A DNA stretch of 15,000 bases from Theodoxus fluviatilis (taxonomy: Eukaryota > Mollusca > Gastropoda > Cycloneritida > Neritidae): NCBI GenBank assembly GCA_034096865.1, contig JAWQFJ010018178.1, positions 47,501 through 62,500 on the forward strand. The letters run 5' to 3'. Within the stretch, counting starts at the first letter, position 1; each line of letters begins with the position of its first letter. Made by a program: the position numbers and the translations under genes. Shown piece by piece: positions 1 to 8,287 of this stretch. The notes beneath the pieces were generated by a model that was given only the letters and a program-made list of their open reading frames with translations, ran no database searches and had not been told where the DNA came from.

Positions 1-59
1 CCCAACGCTATTTTGACAAGGCGAAATAATTGGGGGAAATGGAGACTCGCTCTAACGTG

Positions 60-432
60 CTGGAGTGATGTAGTCAGTATACTTACATTGCCTACAAAGG
101 CTGGAGTGATGTAGTCAGTATACTTACATTGCCTACAAAGGCTGGAGTGGTGTAGTCAGTATACTTACATTGCCTACAAAGGCTGGAGTGGTGTAGTCAG
201 TATACTTACATTGCCTACAAAGGCTGGAGTGATGTAGTCAGTATACTTACATTGCCTACAAAGGCTGGAGTGATGTAGTCAGTATACTTACATTGCCTAC
301 AAAGGCTGGAGTGGTGTAGTCAGTATACTTACATTGCCTACAAAGGCTGGAGTGATGTAGTCAGTATACTTACATTGCCTACAAAGGCTGGAGTGGTGTA
401 GTCAGTATACTTACATTGCCTACAAAGGCTGG
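60..432. repeat. 41-bp minisatellite, nine units
   Basis: Nine head-to-tail copies of a 41-bp unit begin at 60, 101, 142, 183, 224, 265, 306, 347 and 388, followed by the first four bases of a tenth copy. The units are identical except for one A/G site near unit base 9, where the order is A A G G A A G A G. The period is not a multiple of three, so the array is not a protein repeat. There are no spacers between units, so it is not a CRISPR array. Confidence 0.97.
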
Positions 433-677
433 TAGGCCGTAAAACTCCATTCATTCAATCACGCTGTTGATCAATTTCTGATTCAAAGTCGAGCACCCCG
501 CAATGGAGAGAGAAAACAAGTTTCGCTCACCAGGTACGGCCTCTTTACAATTAACATGCTCTGTACGTGCTGTAACTTATGTCCTTGACCTTCCCTTGTT
601 TTCCTCCTGCGATCATCACTTCTCCATTAAATCACTTCTTGCCTTTCGTACCAATGCAATTTCCCCTTGTAGGATGG

Positions 678-682
<5 letters not shown>
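433..682. other. Unassigned non-repetitive DNA
   Basis: No recognisable protein, RNA gene or repeat is visible in these 250 bases. A short open stretch starting with ATG at 503 runs into a donor-like CAG/GTACGG at 531-539, and a pyrimidine-rich acceptor-like TAG ends at 672. These signals are too weak to call an exon. Confidence 0.5.

Positions 683-748
<66 letters not shown>
683..748. repeat. (TC)33 dinucleotide microsatellite
   Basis: This is an uninterrupted run of 33 TC units. It abuts the 5' truncation point of the LINE that starts at 749. The LSLSLS peptides it encodes, and RERERE on the other strand, are artefacts of the repeat. Confidence 0.98.
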
Positions 749-751
<3 letters not shown>

Positions 752-1880
752 CTTCCTGGTGAATGACTGGCTATCAGCCATACACAACCGCGAACTGTCT
801 GGTACCATTTTCTTGGACCTGAAAAAGGCATTTGACCTAGTTGACTACGAAATTCTCCTTGATAAACTCTCGATGTACTTGAAAAATCCAACATCAGTCT
901 CCTTCTTCCGATCATACTTGACGCATAGAAGCCAATGTGTCTATGTCAACGGGTCGTATTCCTCGAGACGATTCGTAAAGTCAAGGGTTCCACAAGGCTC
1001 AATTTTAGGTCCATTGCTCTTCAGCTTGTATATCAATGATCTACCATTGAGTATATCAAATGAAAGTATCAAATGCACTATGTTTGCAGATGACACCATT
1101 ATCAGCGTAAGCGACAGAAGCATACATTCCATCCAATGCACCCTGAACGTTACCCTTGATGATTTACAAAAATGGTGTTCATCAAATAGAATGGTCATAA
1201 ACCCCTCAAAAACCAAGTGCATGATCCTAACTACAAGACAAAAACGTCAACGACAATCCCTAACCATCAACCTTATGCTAGAAAATGAAATCATTGAGCA
1301 AGTTTCTGAACACAGAGTGCTAGGCATAATTGTTGATGAACAACTAACTTGGGAACAACATGTCAATTTCTTATGCAAAACTATTGCTAAGAACATTTTC
1401 CTGCTCTCTAAACTGAGGCATTTTGTCACCACCGATGCATGCATAATGTTTTTTCACGCACACATAAATTCCCATATTAATTTTGCATCTGTTGTATGGG
1501 ATGGCTCTATGGCAGTGCACTTGAACAAGATTAAATCACTGTACAGACGAGCTGCCAAGCTTATCATTTCCGACTCAACATTGTCTTGTCTTGGCTTACT
1601 TCCCTTCCAAAAACACCTCGTCCTCAACAAATGCATCCTTATGCACAAAATTGCTCATTCACGAGCACCGAAGTATCTTACTGATCTCTTCATTCGTCCC
1701 CAAACAAGCCATTCACTATCTCGCAACACTTTCATTCTACCACAACCTAGAATAGACATTTTCAAAGGCAGTATTACATATTCAGGTGTTATGATATGGA
1801 ATACACTCCCATTGCACCTAAGGAACAATACTTCCATAACGTCTTTTAAAGCATCCATACGTGATTATCTATGCAGATGA
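749..1880 (+). CDS. Reverse transcriptase, C-terminal part of a LINE ORF2
   Basis: This open frame of about 377 codons encodes the catalytic and C-terminal parts of a non-LTR retrotransposon reverse transcriptase, which copies element RNA into DNA at a nicked genomic target. Motif A reads FLDLKKAFD (810-836), motif B RVPQGSILGPLL (984-1019) and motif C FADD with its two catalytic aspartates (1083-1094). Downstream, a WNTLPLHLR stretch near 1797-1826 is typical of the CR1/Jockey C-terminal region. The frame ends at TGA 1878-1880 with no internal stop or frameshift, suggesting fairly recent insertion. The upstream FR...T motif and the endonuclease domain are absent. The frame is open through the TC repeat to an ATG at 579, but that part is repeat translation and not element protein. 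The copy cannot encode a functional retrotransposase. Confidence 0.85.
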
Positions 1881-2090
1881 TGTCACTGCTGTCGCCTGTA
1901 CATATGACACGTATTGCTTGATCTTCAAGACTCACTGAGCCGACAGTTGCCAAAGGCATCTACTAACATATTTGTCATTGTTGATCATATTCTTCATATA
2001 CCTTACCAACTGTTGTACATGGATTAGCTACTGTGTATTTTGTGTCTTAATTATCAGTGTTTTCATTTCTTTATGAGCAAGGACAATTTT

Positions 2091-2134
2091 AAGAAAGGCA
2101 GAAATGCCTAAAATTTCTTCCTTGATAAATCAAG
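2091..2134 (+). other. LINE 3'-terminal stem-loops
   Basis: An inner hairpin AGGCA-GAAA-TGCCT at 2096-2109 has a five-pair stem and a GNRA-type GAAA loop. Flanking AAGAAA (2091-2096) and TTTCTT (2114-2119) can extend the pairing. A second hairpin, CTTGA-TAAA-TCAAG, lies at 2121-2134. Both sit just before the (AATC)5 tail. In stringent-type LINEs, such 3' hairpins are recognised by the element's own reverse transcriptase; that role is inferred here. Confidence 0.55.
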
Positions 2135-2154
2135 AATCAATCAATCAATCAATC

Positions 2155-2222
2155 TCTCTCTCTCTCTCGCTCTCTCTCCCTGTATCTCTCTCTCTCTCTC
2201 CCTCTCTTGCCCTCCCTCCTTC
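2155..2222. repeat. Impure (TC)n tract
   Basis: This CT-rich simple sequence with CCCT and TGTA interruptions follows the LINE tail directly. It mirrors the pure TC tract on the 5' side of the LINE. Confidence 0.9.
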
Positions 2223-2349
2223 CGGGCACGGTGACATGCATATATCCTGCAAGCTGTCTGTCGGGGGCTGGAATCCCTGCCTCTCCCTGGGCTGGCTCTG
2301 CTGTCATTCTTTCTCTACTTTTGTTGCTGTTAGCTGTCCACTCCAGGAA

Positions 2350-2642
2350 TGTTGGGGGTGACTGGCGATTCCGAGCGTGGGAATTTCGGAAGCAAGCTCT
2401 TCCGCTTTTGTTTGACACGTGCTTGTATATCCCCTATAGAGGGACTAGATATGCTGGGATAGGGGCAGACCGGACCGGGGAGTCGGGCAGACCAGACGTG
2501 TGAGTCTTGCAGACTCCATTGGTCTCCAAGCTTTTGCACGCTGAATAAACACATGCATGGAAGGAACCGAGTTTGTCCTGCTAATGGAGTAGAGGGGAGC
2601 GAAGCCTCTCTATAGCTCCAGCCTGCGCATTGCCACACGACA
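2350..2642 (+). mobile_element. LTR-like segment, possible solo LTR
   Basis: The segment begins TGTTGGGGGTGACTGG. It has a TATA-like stretch (about 2424-2437), a GC-rich stretch with repeated GGCAGACC near 2463-2497, and an AATAAA polyadenylation signal at 2543-2548. That order matches the U3-R-U5 layout of a Gypsy-type LTR, and a CA-ending border could fall near 2642. I could not find a 4-6 bp target duplication or a matching second LTR. The boundaries are therefore guesses, and a chance promoter-like region remains possible. Confidence 0.28.
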
Positions 2643-3244
2643 ATTGACAGCACTTGGCCTGTCAGGACTTAGCCACATACCTCCATTGGGACGAGCTCCA
2701 CCACCCTATTACACCCTAAATGTATGCATTTTGTCATGGATGTATTGGATTGATTTGTGCAGGTATGAAGAAGTAAATACAGAGCAGAGTAAAACCCGAA
2801 GTGCACCCACTGCATTTGAAGTCCAGGGATACAGCAATTAATTGGACGCATGAAAGAGTGAAGTTTCACCGTCTGTCAGCCATTGTAAGCTGTGTAAGGT
2901 CTGATGATACAGAAATCACAGCAGTTTATCCACTTACTAGGAAATATCATGGTGACATCTGGAATGGCACAGGAACTTTTTCAACAAAAAGAAAGCAACC
3001 CGTGATCAATTGTAGATAATTTTGTCAAAAATGTTGTTCCTCATACACTTGATCAATTCAAGTGACATCATTCAGAGAGTGGTCATGTACGGTGCTTCAT
3101 GGATGCAAACGATGAAACAAATTTTGACAACGTTTGTCCAGAAATAACCTTTACTCATACTACTCAAAATATACAAATGAACACTCAAACAGCGAATACT
3201 TCCGTTAGCGTACACTTTCCCATTCTCGAACAGTGAGAAGCACA
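2643..3244. other. Unassigned DNA
   Basis: About 600 bases of moderately AT-rich sequence without simple repeats. Open frames are short (60-72 codons), overlap on both strands and match no family I recognise. I see no RNA gene or transposon end. Confidence 0.5.
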
Positions 3245-3510
3245 TTACAGGCACTGCCGTCTATCAGCGGCAACCCAATTGGCACGGTCTCCGCCATTTT
3301 GGGTCATCCGGGCCTCTGGAGCTACCTCGGCCACCCTCCTTTGCAGCGAGTGCCTCCTTGTGAACGAGACGCCGTAGACAACGCCTAGCCCTCGAGTTTC
3401 TCTTGAGATTCTCGGGAAATACTTGACTAAGAAACGTTCCCCTGAACTTACCTCAAACTCGCAGTGAGGTTGACTGGACGTTTGCAGACAGCTCGGAGGC
3501 AAGACGAATT
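3245..3510. other. CpG-rich patch with CCAAAATGGCGG motif
   Basis: CpG dinucleotides are much denser here than in the neighbouring DNA. At 3291-3302 the minus strand reads CCAAAATGGCGG, a YY1-like ATGGCGG core often found at animal promoters. A CCAATTGG palindrome containing CCAAT lies at 3275-3282. From the ATG inside the motif the minus strand has an open stretch of about 30 codons, beginning MAETVPIGLPL and ending in a stop near 3209. A separate 85-codon minus-strand frame spans 3245-3502. Neither resembles a known protein. A promoter or first exon is possible but unproven. Confidence 0.3.
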
Positions 3511-3634
3511 GCCGCGTCTCTCCACGCCATTCAGTTCTTTATCCATCCTCCAGTAATGCTTTGTGTAGTCAGTGGCTTTCCACAGTGTACGAAGGCTGAC
3601 ATGCCATCAATTCTCATCCATCCGTCCATTCAGT

Positions 3635-3755
3635 ACCTCCGCCAAGGAGCTTATGTCTTCATCTGAGTTAGTTCGTTCGTTCGTTCGTTCATCAGTTATT
3701 CGGCAAATAACTCAAAAAGTTCAGAACGCATTCTGATGAAATTGTGTGCGAGGTC
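3635..3755 (+). repeat. Dispersed repeat, copy A
   Basis: This copy starts ACCTCCGCCAAGGAGCTTATG and contains (GTTC)5 at 3671-3690. It continues with a conserved block similar to AATAACTCAAAAAGTT, ending in GATGAAATT. A second copy at 12138-12241 has the same order of blocks but (GTTA)n in place of (GTTC)n. The CCTCC...GGAG ends of the first block can pair. Class is unknown to me; a non-autonomous element or the end of a larger one are both possible. Confidence 0.7.
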
Positions 3756-3836
3756 AGGGTTTCACTTATGGGATAGTCTAATACATTTTGGGGGTTATTT
3801 GTTCTCTTGGTTTGGAATTACAACCATAATTCACCC

Positions 3837-4083
3837 ACCCATCCATCCATCCATCCATCCATCCATCCATCCATCCATCCATCCATCCATCCATCCATCC
3901 ATCCATCCATCCATCCATCCATCCATCCATCCATCCATCCATCCATCCATCCATCCATCCATCCATCCATCCATCCATCCATTCATCCATCCATCCATCC
4001 ATCCATCCACCCATCCATCCATCCATCCATTCATCCATCCATCCATCCATCCATCCATCCATCCATTCATTCATCCATCCTTT
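3837..4083. repeat. (CATC)n tetranucleotide microsatellite
   Basis: About 245 bp of ATCC units follow here. They are pure from 3841 to about 3982, then show scattered T substitutions (ATTC units) and one CACC unit. Because the frame is never closed by ATCC repeats, long artefactual peptides (IHPS, and MDGW on the other strand) appear on both strands. Confidence 0.98.
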
Positions 4084-4529
4084 CATCTGTTCCCATGCTC
4101 ACTACCCTACATCTATCCATGGAAACATCGCTGACATTTGCACTGAGTAGAACGATTACAACTTGTGTGGCTTCTCATTAACAAGGGATTCAATTTTTTT
4201 TGGTTAAATGTTAAAAGGATGTTTTGAATACAAAGCCAAAAGATGGCAAATTGAACTTTACGATCTTCTTCGGGCTGAACCGCCATACAGTTGGTAGGAT
4301 GTTCGAATGCAGGCAGATATGCCAAGAATGTTTAGTAGGAAGCATCTGATTGGTTGATTGGCTTCTTCTCCTGTCCGCGAAAGATCTTGATTTTTCTATT
4401 CATTTCTACCAAGTGGTGTTCATTGGCGGTAAATCTGGGTGTCAACTTTTTTATGAGCATGTATCTAGATTTCTCTTGATCGAATTACCATACTTTTGTT
4501 TCCACTTACGTATCTTGACAAAAACATGA
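4084..4529. other. Unassigned AT-rich DNA
   Basis: No gene, repeat or element signature is recognised. Short overlapping open frames show no protein-family features. Confidence 0.5.
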
Positions 4530-6140
4530 TCGAGGAGCGCCCTAATGAAATGAACACATGCTGTCTTCTAAACTATTTATTTAAATGCTCCTGCAATTTA
4601 GTGCTGTGTATTTTTTTAAAAACCCACCGCTTTGAAACTCCTCAGACTGCTGTAAAATCTACAAAGGAACTTATTCTGCAACACGATTCAAACTTTTGCT
4701 GGGTGATCAATCAAAACAAATTACCTCTTTTTATTCCAGGCTTATCTTTTCCCCCACAATTTAGTATCCTTTGCATGCATGAAAAAGTTTTTTATCGATG
4801 AAGTGTTCCCTTGGGTGCTGTCAGATATATGGAGAAACTTACTCTTGAGACGGGATTAAGCAGCTCATGGATAAACAGTCACAACCCATTTGCTCTATCA
4901 TTTCTGATGTGAATTTTATCTACCCAGTTGGTCTCCTCTATAAAAAAAAAAGAATAAAATAAGATTTATAAAAACAGGGGGGTGGGGTGGGAGTAGGGGT
5001 GGGGGTGGGGGGTGGGGGTGGGGGGTGGGGGTGAGGGTTGGGAGGGAGTTGGGGGGAAACTCGAATCAAAATGTTTTTTCTTTGGGTGCCGTAAGATCTA
5101 GAAAGACACATAAAATGGAACTCAAACATCAGCTGGCTACACAGTCACAACACATCCCCTTTTCAACCTCAGTCTTTTTTCTGCAATGAAGTCTTCTCTA
5201 TTCTTTAAGGAGGAAAATTGCATCTGAAGTGTTTTCTCTTGAGTGCTGTCAGATCTATGAAGAAACTTTCCATCGTAAATAGAATCAAACCATTTCTGGA
5301 TGACGAGCCTCAACATGTCACTATTTTTATTTAAGGTCTTTGTTTGATTAAATATCGGCCTCATCTGCACGGAAAAAAGGAATGGGAGGAAAAACTCGCA
5401 CAAAAAATGGTTTGTTTTCAATGCCATAAGATCTGCAAAAGAATACTGTCCTTCAAATGTGATTCAGATTTGTGTTGGGTGAATTGTCACAACATTTACA
5501 TATTTATTTCCGGTCTGTCTTTTCTGCAATTAAGTTTTCCTTGTACTTTATGGGGGGGAATTTAAATAATCTGCCTATGGGCGCTGTCAGATCTACCAAG
5601 AAATTCACCCTTGAAACTGTAAAAAAAACATTTCTGGGTAAACTCTCAACACATCACCATTTTCATTGTCTGTAAATTAAAGTTGGCCTCATCTGCACTA
5701 AAAAAGGGGGGGGGGGGTGGAATCACGCCAAAAATGGTTTCCATCACATGCTGTAATATTTGCAAAGATATGTATCCTTTAAACACAATTCAAATGTTTG
5801 TATAGTGAGCTGGTACAGCACGTTGCCTATTCCTTTCCTGTGTGTCTGTCCTCCCATTTATTCTCCCTTGCACGTCAGAGGAAAAAAATTGCGTTCAGAA
5901 ATGTTTCCCTTGGGTGCTGTAATATCTACGAAGAAACTTATCTGTGGAACAGGATTCAAATGTTTTCTGGAAGAACCGTAACAACACATCACTTATTCAT
6001 TTCCAGTTTCCCTTTCCTGCAATTTATTCTCCCTTACACGTCAGGAAGATAAAAAACGCATCCAAATAGTTTTCTCGTGGGTGCAGTCAGATCTACGAAG
6101 AAACTTATCTCTCAAAGAAAAATTCTAACAGCTCCTGGGT
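4530..6140. repeat. Diverged tandem array, about 167-bp period
   Basis: A degenerate unit recurs, with a landmark like GGGTGCTGTCAGATCTACGAAGAAACTTA. The landmark is found near 4645, 4813, 5084, 5241, 5421, 5579, 5747, 5912 and 6079. Intervals are 168, 271, 157, 180, 158, 168, 165 and 167 bp. The 271-bp interval contains the G-rich tract at 4974-5057. Other conserved blocks include CAGTCACAACACATC, TTTCTGCAATTTA and a CACGTCAG/GGAAAAA stretch. A partial unit is visible before 4645 (CTGCAATTTAG near 4593). There is no conserved reading frame across units. A run of 12 G lies at 5706-5717 in one unit. Confidence 0.85.
4974..5057 (+). repeat. G-rich tract with G-quadruplex potential
   Basis: More than ten runs of three to six G are separated by single T, A or short linkers, mostly as GGGGGTGGGG. 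An A-rich stretch (4941-4973) precedes it. It interrupts the 167-bp array between two units, which suggests later insertion or local expansion. Folding is predicted from the sequence pattern only. Confidence 0.9.
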
Positions 6141-6640
6141 TACCAGTCAAAACGCGTTGCGTCTCATCCTTTTATATTCCTCTCTGCTCACGTCTCCTAC
6201 TCTGGGTCGAGATCTCAGGCACCTCTGCGAGCAGCGGGTGGACAGCTGATCGATCTGGAGGCGACTAGCCCCCACTTGCAGTGTCCTCTCCCCTGTAAAT
6301 CTTGCCCGCGCTCTAACTCCAGCCTGCTTTACAGTCTCCTTGCCTGCTCCCCCAAATTTGTATGTTTGCTTAGCACAAGAGGTCCAGCTGCAGACAGATA
6401 AGCACATTTATGCTGACACAGTCGCCTCTTGGTCTGGCAGAGGGAGAGAGAGAAGTCTGGGAGAACTCCAAGCAGTTTTTCAGAAGTGCCCAACTTCACG
6501 GGTTGACGCTTTGTTGTGTCGAGAAATATGTTGGAAGAAAATGTGTCAGTTTTCCTTCTTGGAAATGTCTGTGTTTGCGTGACACGTCCCTCTCTTTGTG
6601 TTTTTACACACTACCACACGAATGTGTTTTACGTGCATCC
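6141..6640. other. Unassigned DNA between two tandem arrays
   Basis: This segment of about 500 bp is less AT-rich than the arrays on either side. It includes a short GA-rich run near 6439-6455. Open frames of 60-156 codons overlap on both strands and extend into the array, so they are not convincing. No family was recognised. Confidence 0.5.
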
Positions 6641-7136
6641 GCAAAAGTAGTCACATTACCTTCATCTGTAGGAAAGTTAGTTTCCCAAAGTGATAATTCT
6701 TCGCGCTACTTCTACAGCACTCACTTTATTTTCCCTGCAGTGTTACTGCTGTTTTTGTCAATAGGATATTTAGTTTTTCCCCAAGGTGATAAATCTTTCC
6801 AATACTTAAATAGTACTCACTTTACTTTGCATTGTTACTGCCGTTTAGGTCTATCCAAAAAAAAGTGTTTTCAAAAGTGATAAATCTTCCCACTACTTCA
6901 ATTGTGCTCACTTAATTTTTTTCTGTGATGTTACTGCCGTTAATGTCAATAGTAAATTTTCTGTGTTTTTTTTCTTCCCCAAAGTGATAAATCTTTCCAC
7001 TACTTCAATGGTACTCACTTTATTTTGTCTGCAATGTTACTGCCGTTTACTTCTACAGAACATGTTTGGGGTTGTTTTCAAAAGTGATAAATCTTCCCAG
7101 TTCTGCTAGAGCATTCTCATTACCTTCCCTGCAGGG
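6641..7136. repeat. Second tandem array, about 98-bp period
   Basis: A unit containing AAAGTGATAAATCTTTCC, then CTACTTCAATGGTACTCACTTTATTTT, then GTTACTGCCGTTTA recurs. The GTGATAA landmark occurs near 6690, 6786, 6877, 6984 and 7084, with spacings of 96, 91, 107 and 100 bp. Partial units appear at both ends: a CACATTACCTTCATCTGTAGG block near 6650 and CTCATTACCTTCCCTGCAGG ending near 7135. Poly-T and poly-A length differences explain much of the spacing variation. No reading frame is conserved between units. Confidence 0.82.
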
Positions 7137-7440
7137 GTGTACGAACCACGTACGAATAACAACGCTATTTAATGACTTTTTTTCTTCTTCAGGATTTGAA
7201 AAGGGGGCTGGAGCCCAATCTGCCCATAACAGTATGAGGCGAACGCGCATCGTGGTTCCTTTCCTGCTCGCAATGAGGGTGGACCTGATTGATCTGACCC
7301 TGTCACTATTCAATTCAACACAATACGAAAAGTATCAATGGAAATTTCAGATGTTTATTGTATCATATTCTATACTTTTCGTTTTTCAAGGGCTGAAAAC
7401 ACTTTGAACAATATTGTTAATCTTCCAGTGGCCCTTGAAA
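7137..7440. other. Unassigned DNA
   Basis: About 300 bases with no recognised gene or repeat. Open frames of about 86 (minus) and 113 (plus) codons overlap head-on and partly lie in the preceding array, so neither is supported. Confidence 0.45.
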
Positions 7441-7474
7441 TATCTCTGTTTCTGTCTCTGTCTCTCGCTCTGTC

Positions 7475-7557
<83 letters not shown>

Positions 7558-7594
7558 TACTGTCTGTCTGTCTGTCTGTCTGTCTGCATGCATG

Positions 7595-7634
<40 letters not shown>

Positions 7635-7708
7635 CCGACCGACCGGTCGGTCGGTCGGTCCGTCGGTCGGTCGGTCGGTCGGTCGGTCTGTTTCTTTCTC
7701 TCTTACTT

Positions 7709-7745
<37 letters not shown>
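7441..7745. repeat. Compound microsatellite TC/TCTG/TGCC/CGGT/TC
   Basis: Successive blocks are an impure TC/TCTG lead-in (to about 7478), (TCTG)n to about 7586 with one TTAC interruption, a CATGCATG junction, (TGCC)n to about 7634, (GGTC)n to about 7688, and (TC)n to 7743. A perfect 20-bp palindrome lies at 7635-7654, where the repeat flips from GACC to GGTC units. Confidence 0.96.
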
Positions 7746-7747
<2 letters not shown>

Positions 7748-7892
7748 GGCACACACGTTTCCAGCTTCCCCTATCACTGTCATGAACTGAAGTAGAAATA
7801 TATTGAAGATCAATGTGGGTTCTTTTTTCCAAAACCACACAAATAGCACAAACAGCTGTCTTCCTGGTAGTCTCTTTGGCTGTTTGGGGCCA

Positions 7893-8186
7893 CCCCTGGC
7901 TGAGCTACTGGAGCAGGCTACAAAAGCCCAGCAGCCCCTGGCTGAGCTACTGGAGCAGGCTACAAAAGCCCAGCAGCCCCTGGCTGAGCTACTGGAGCAG
8001 GCTACAAAAGCCCAGCAGCCCCTGGCTGAGCTACTGGAGCAGGCTACAAAAGCCCAGCAGCCCCTGGCTGAGCTACTGGAGCAGGCTACAAAAGCCCAGC
8101 AGCCCCTGGCTGAGCTACTGGAGCAGGCTACAAAAGCCCAGCAGCCCCTGGCTGAGCTACTGGAGCAGGCTACAAAAGCCCAGCAG
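7893..8186. repeat. Seven perfect 42-bp tandem repeats
   Basis: Seven copies of a 42-bp unit start at 7893 and follow at exact 42-bp steps. I saw no base difference between copies. Because 42 is a multiple of three, several frames stay open. One + frame reads PLAELLEQATKAQQ per unit, and the minus strand reads GCWAFVACSSSSAR. There is no independent evidence that any frame is used. The array ends about 100 bp before the LINE fragment at 8288. The perfect copies imply recent expansion or homogenisation. Confidence 0.97.
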
Positions 8187-8287
8187 CCAGCTGCTGATGA
8201 ATGTAACACAGAGCGGCTCCGGCTGTGTGTTCCTCTCCTGCTGTTTTCCATCATTGGTAAAATCTGTCTTTTATTTAAAGTTCCTGC

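Larger units (their letters stand above)
749..2154 (+). mobile_element. 5'-truncated CR1/Jockey-superfamily LINE
   Basis: The element consists of the 3' part of a reverse transcriptase ORF (to 1880), a 3' UTR of about 255 bp, two small hairpins (2091-2134) and a terminal (AATC)5 tail at 2135-2154. The 5' part, including the endonuclease and the first reverse transcriptase motifs, is missing, as is usual for incomplete target-primed reverse transcription. TC-rich microsatellite lies on both sides. CR1, L2, Crack, Daphne and Jockey share this architecture, and I cannot choose the exact clade by eye. Confidence 0.85.

Noticed and set aside
60..432. Regular repeats that could suggest a CRISPR array
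   Set aside because: Units are directly adjacent without unique spacers, and the setting is eukaryotic; it is a minisatellite.
579..748. N-terminal extension of the first LINE reverse transcriptase frame from an ATG at 579
   Set aside because: The extension is flanking DNA plus LSLS translation of the TC tract, not reverse transcriptase sequence.
3736..4181. Overlapping open frames rich in IHPS (plus) and MDGW (minus)
   Set aside because: They are translations of the CATC microsatellite with no non-repeat protein features.
4640..6140. Possible zinc-finger or other protein repeat in the 167-bp array (a few CHKICK/CCNICK stretches)
   Set aside because: Frames and key residues are not conserved between units, and stops occur in every frame, so it is better explained as non-coding satellite.
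7338..7795. Cysteine-rich open frames (SVCL, PACL repeats) resembling a secreted toxin-like peptide
   Set aside because: The cysteines come from CTGT/TGCC tetranucleotide units, and all frames are repeat artefacts.
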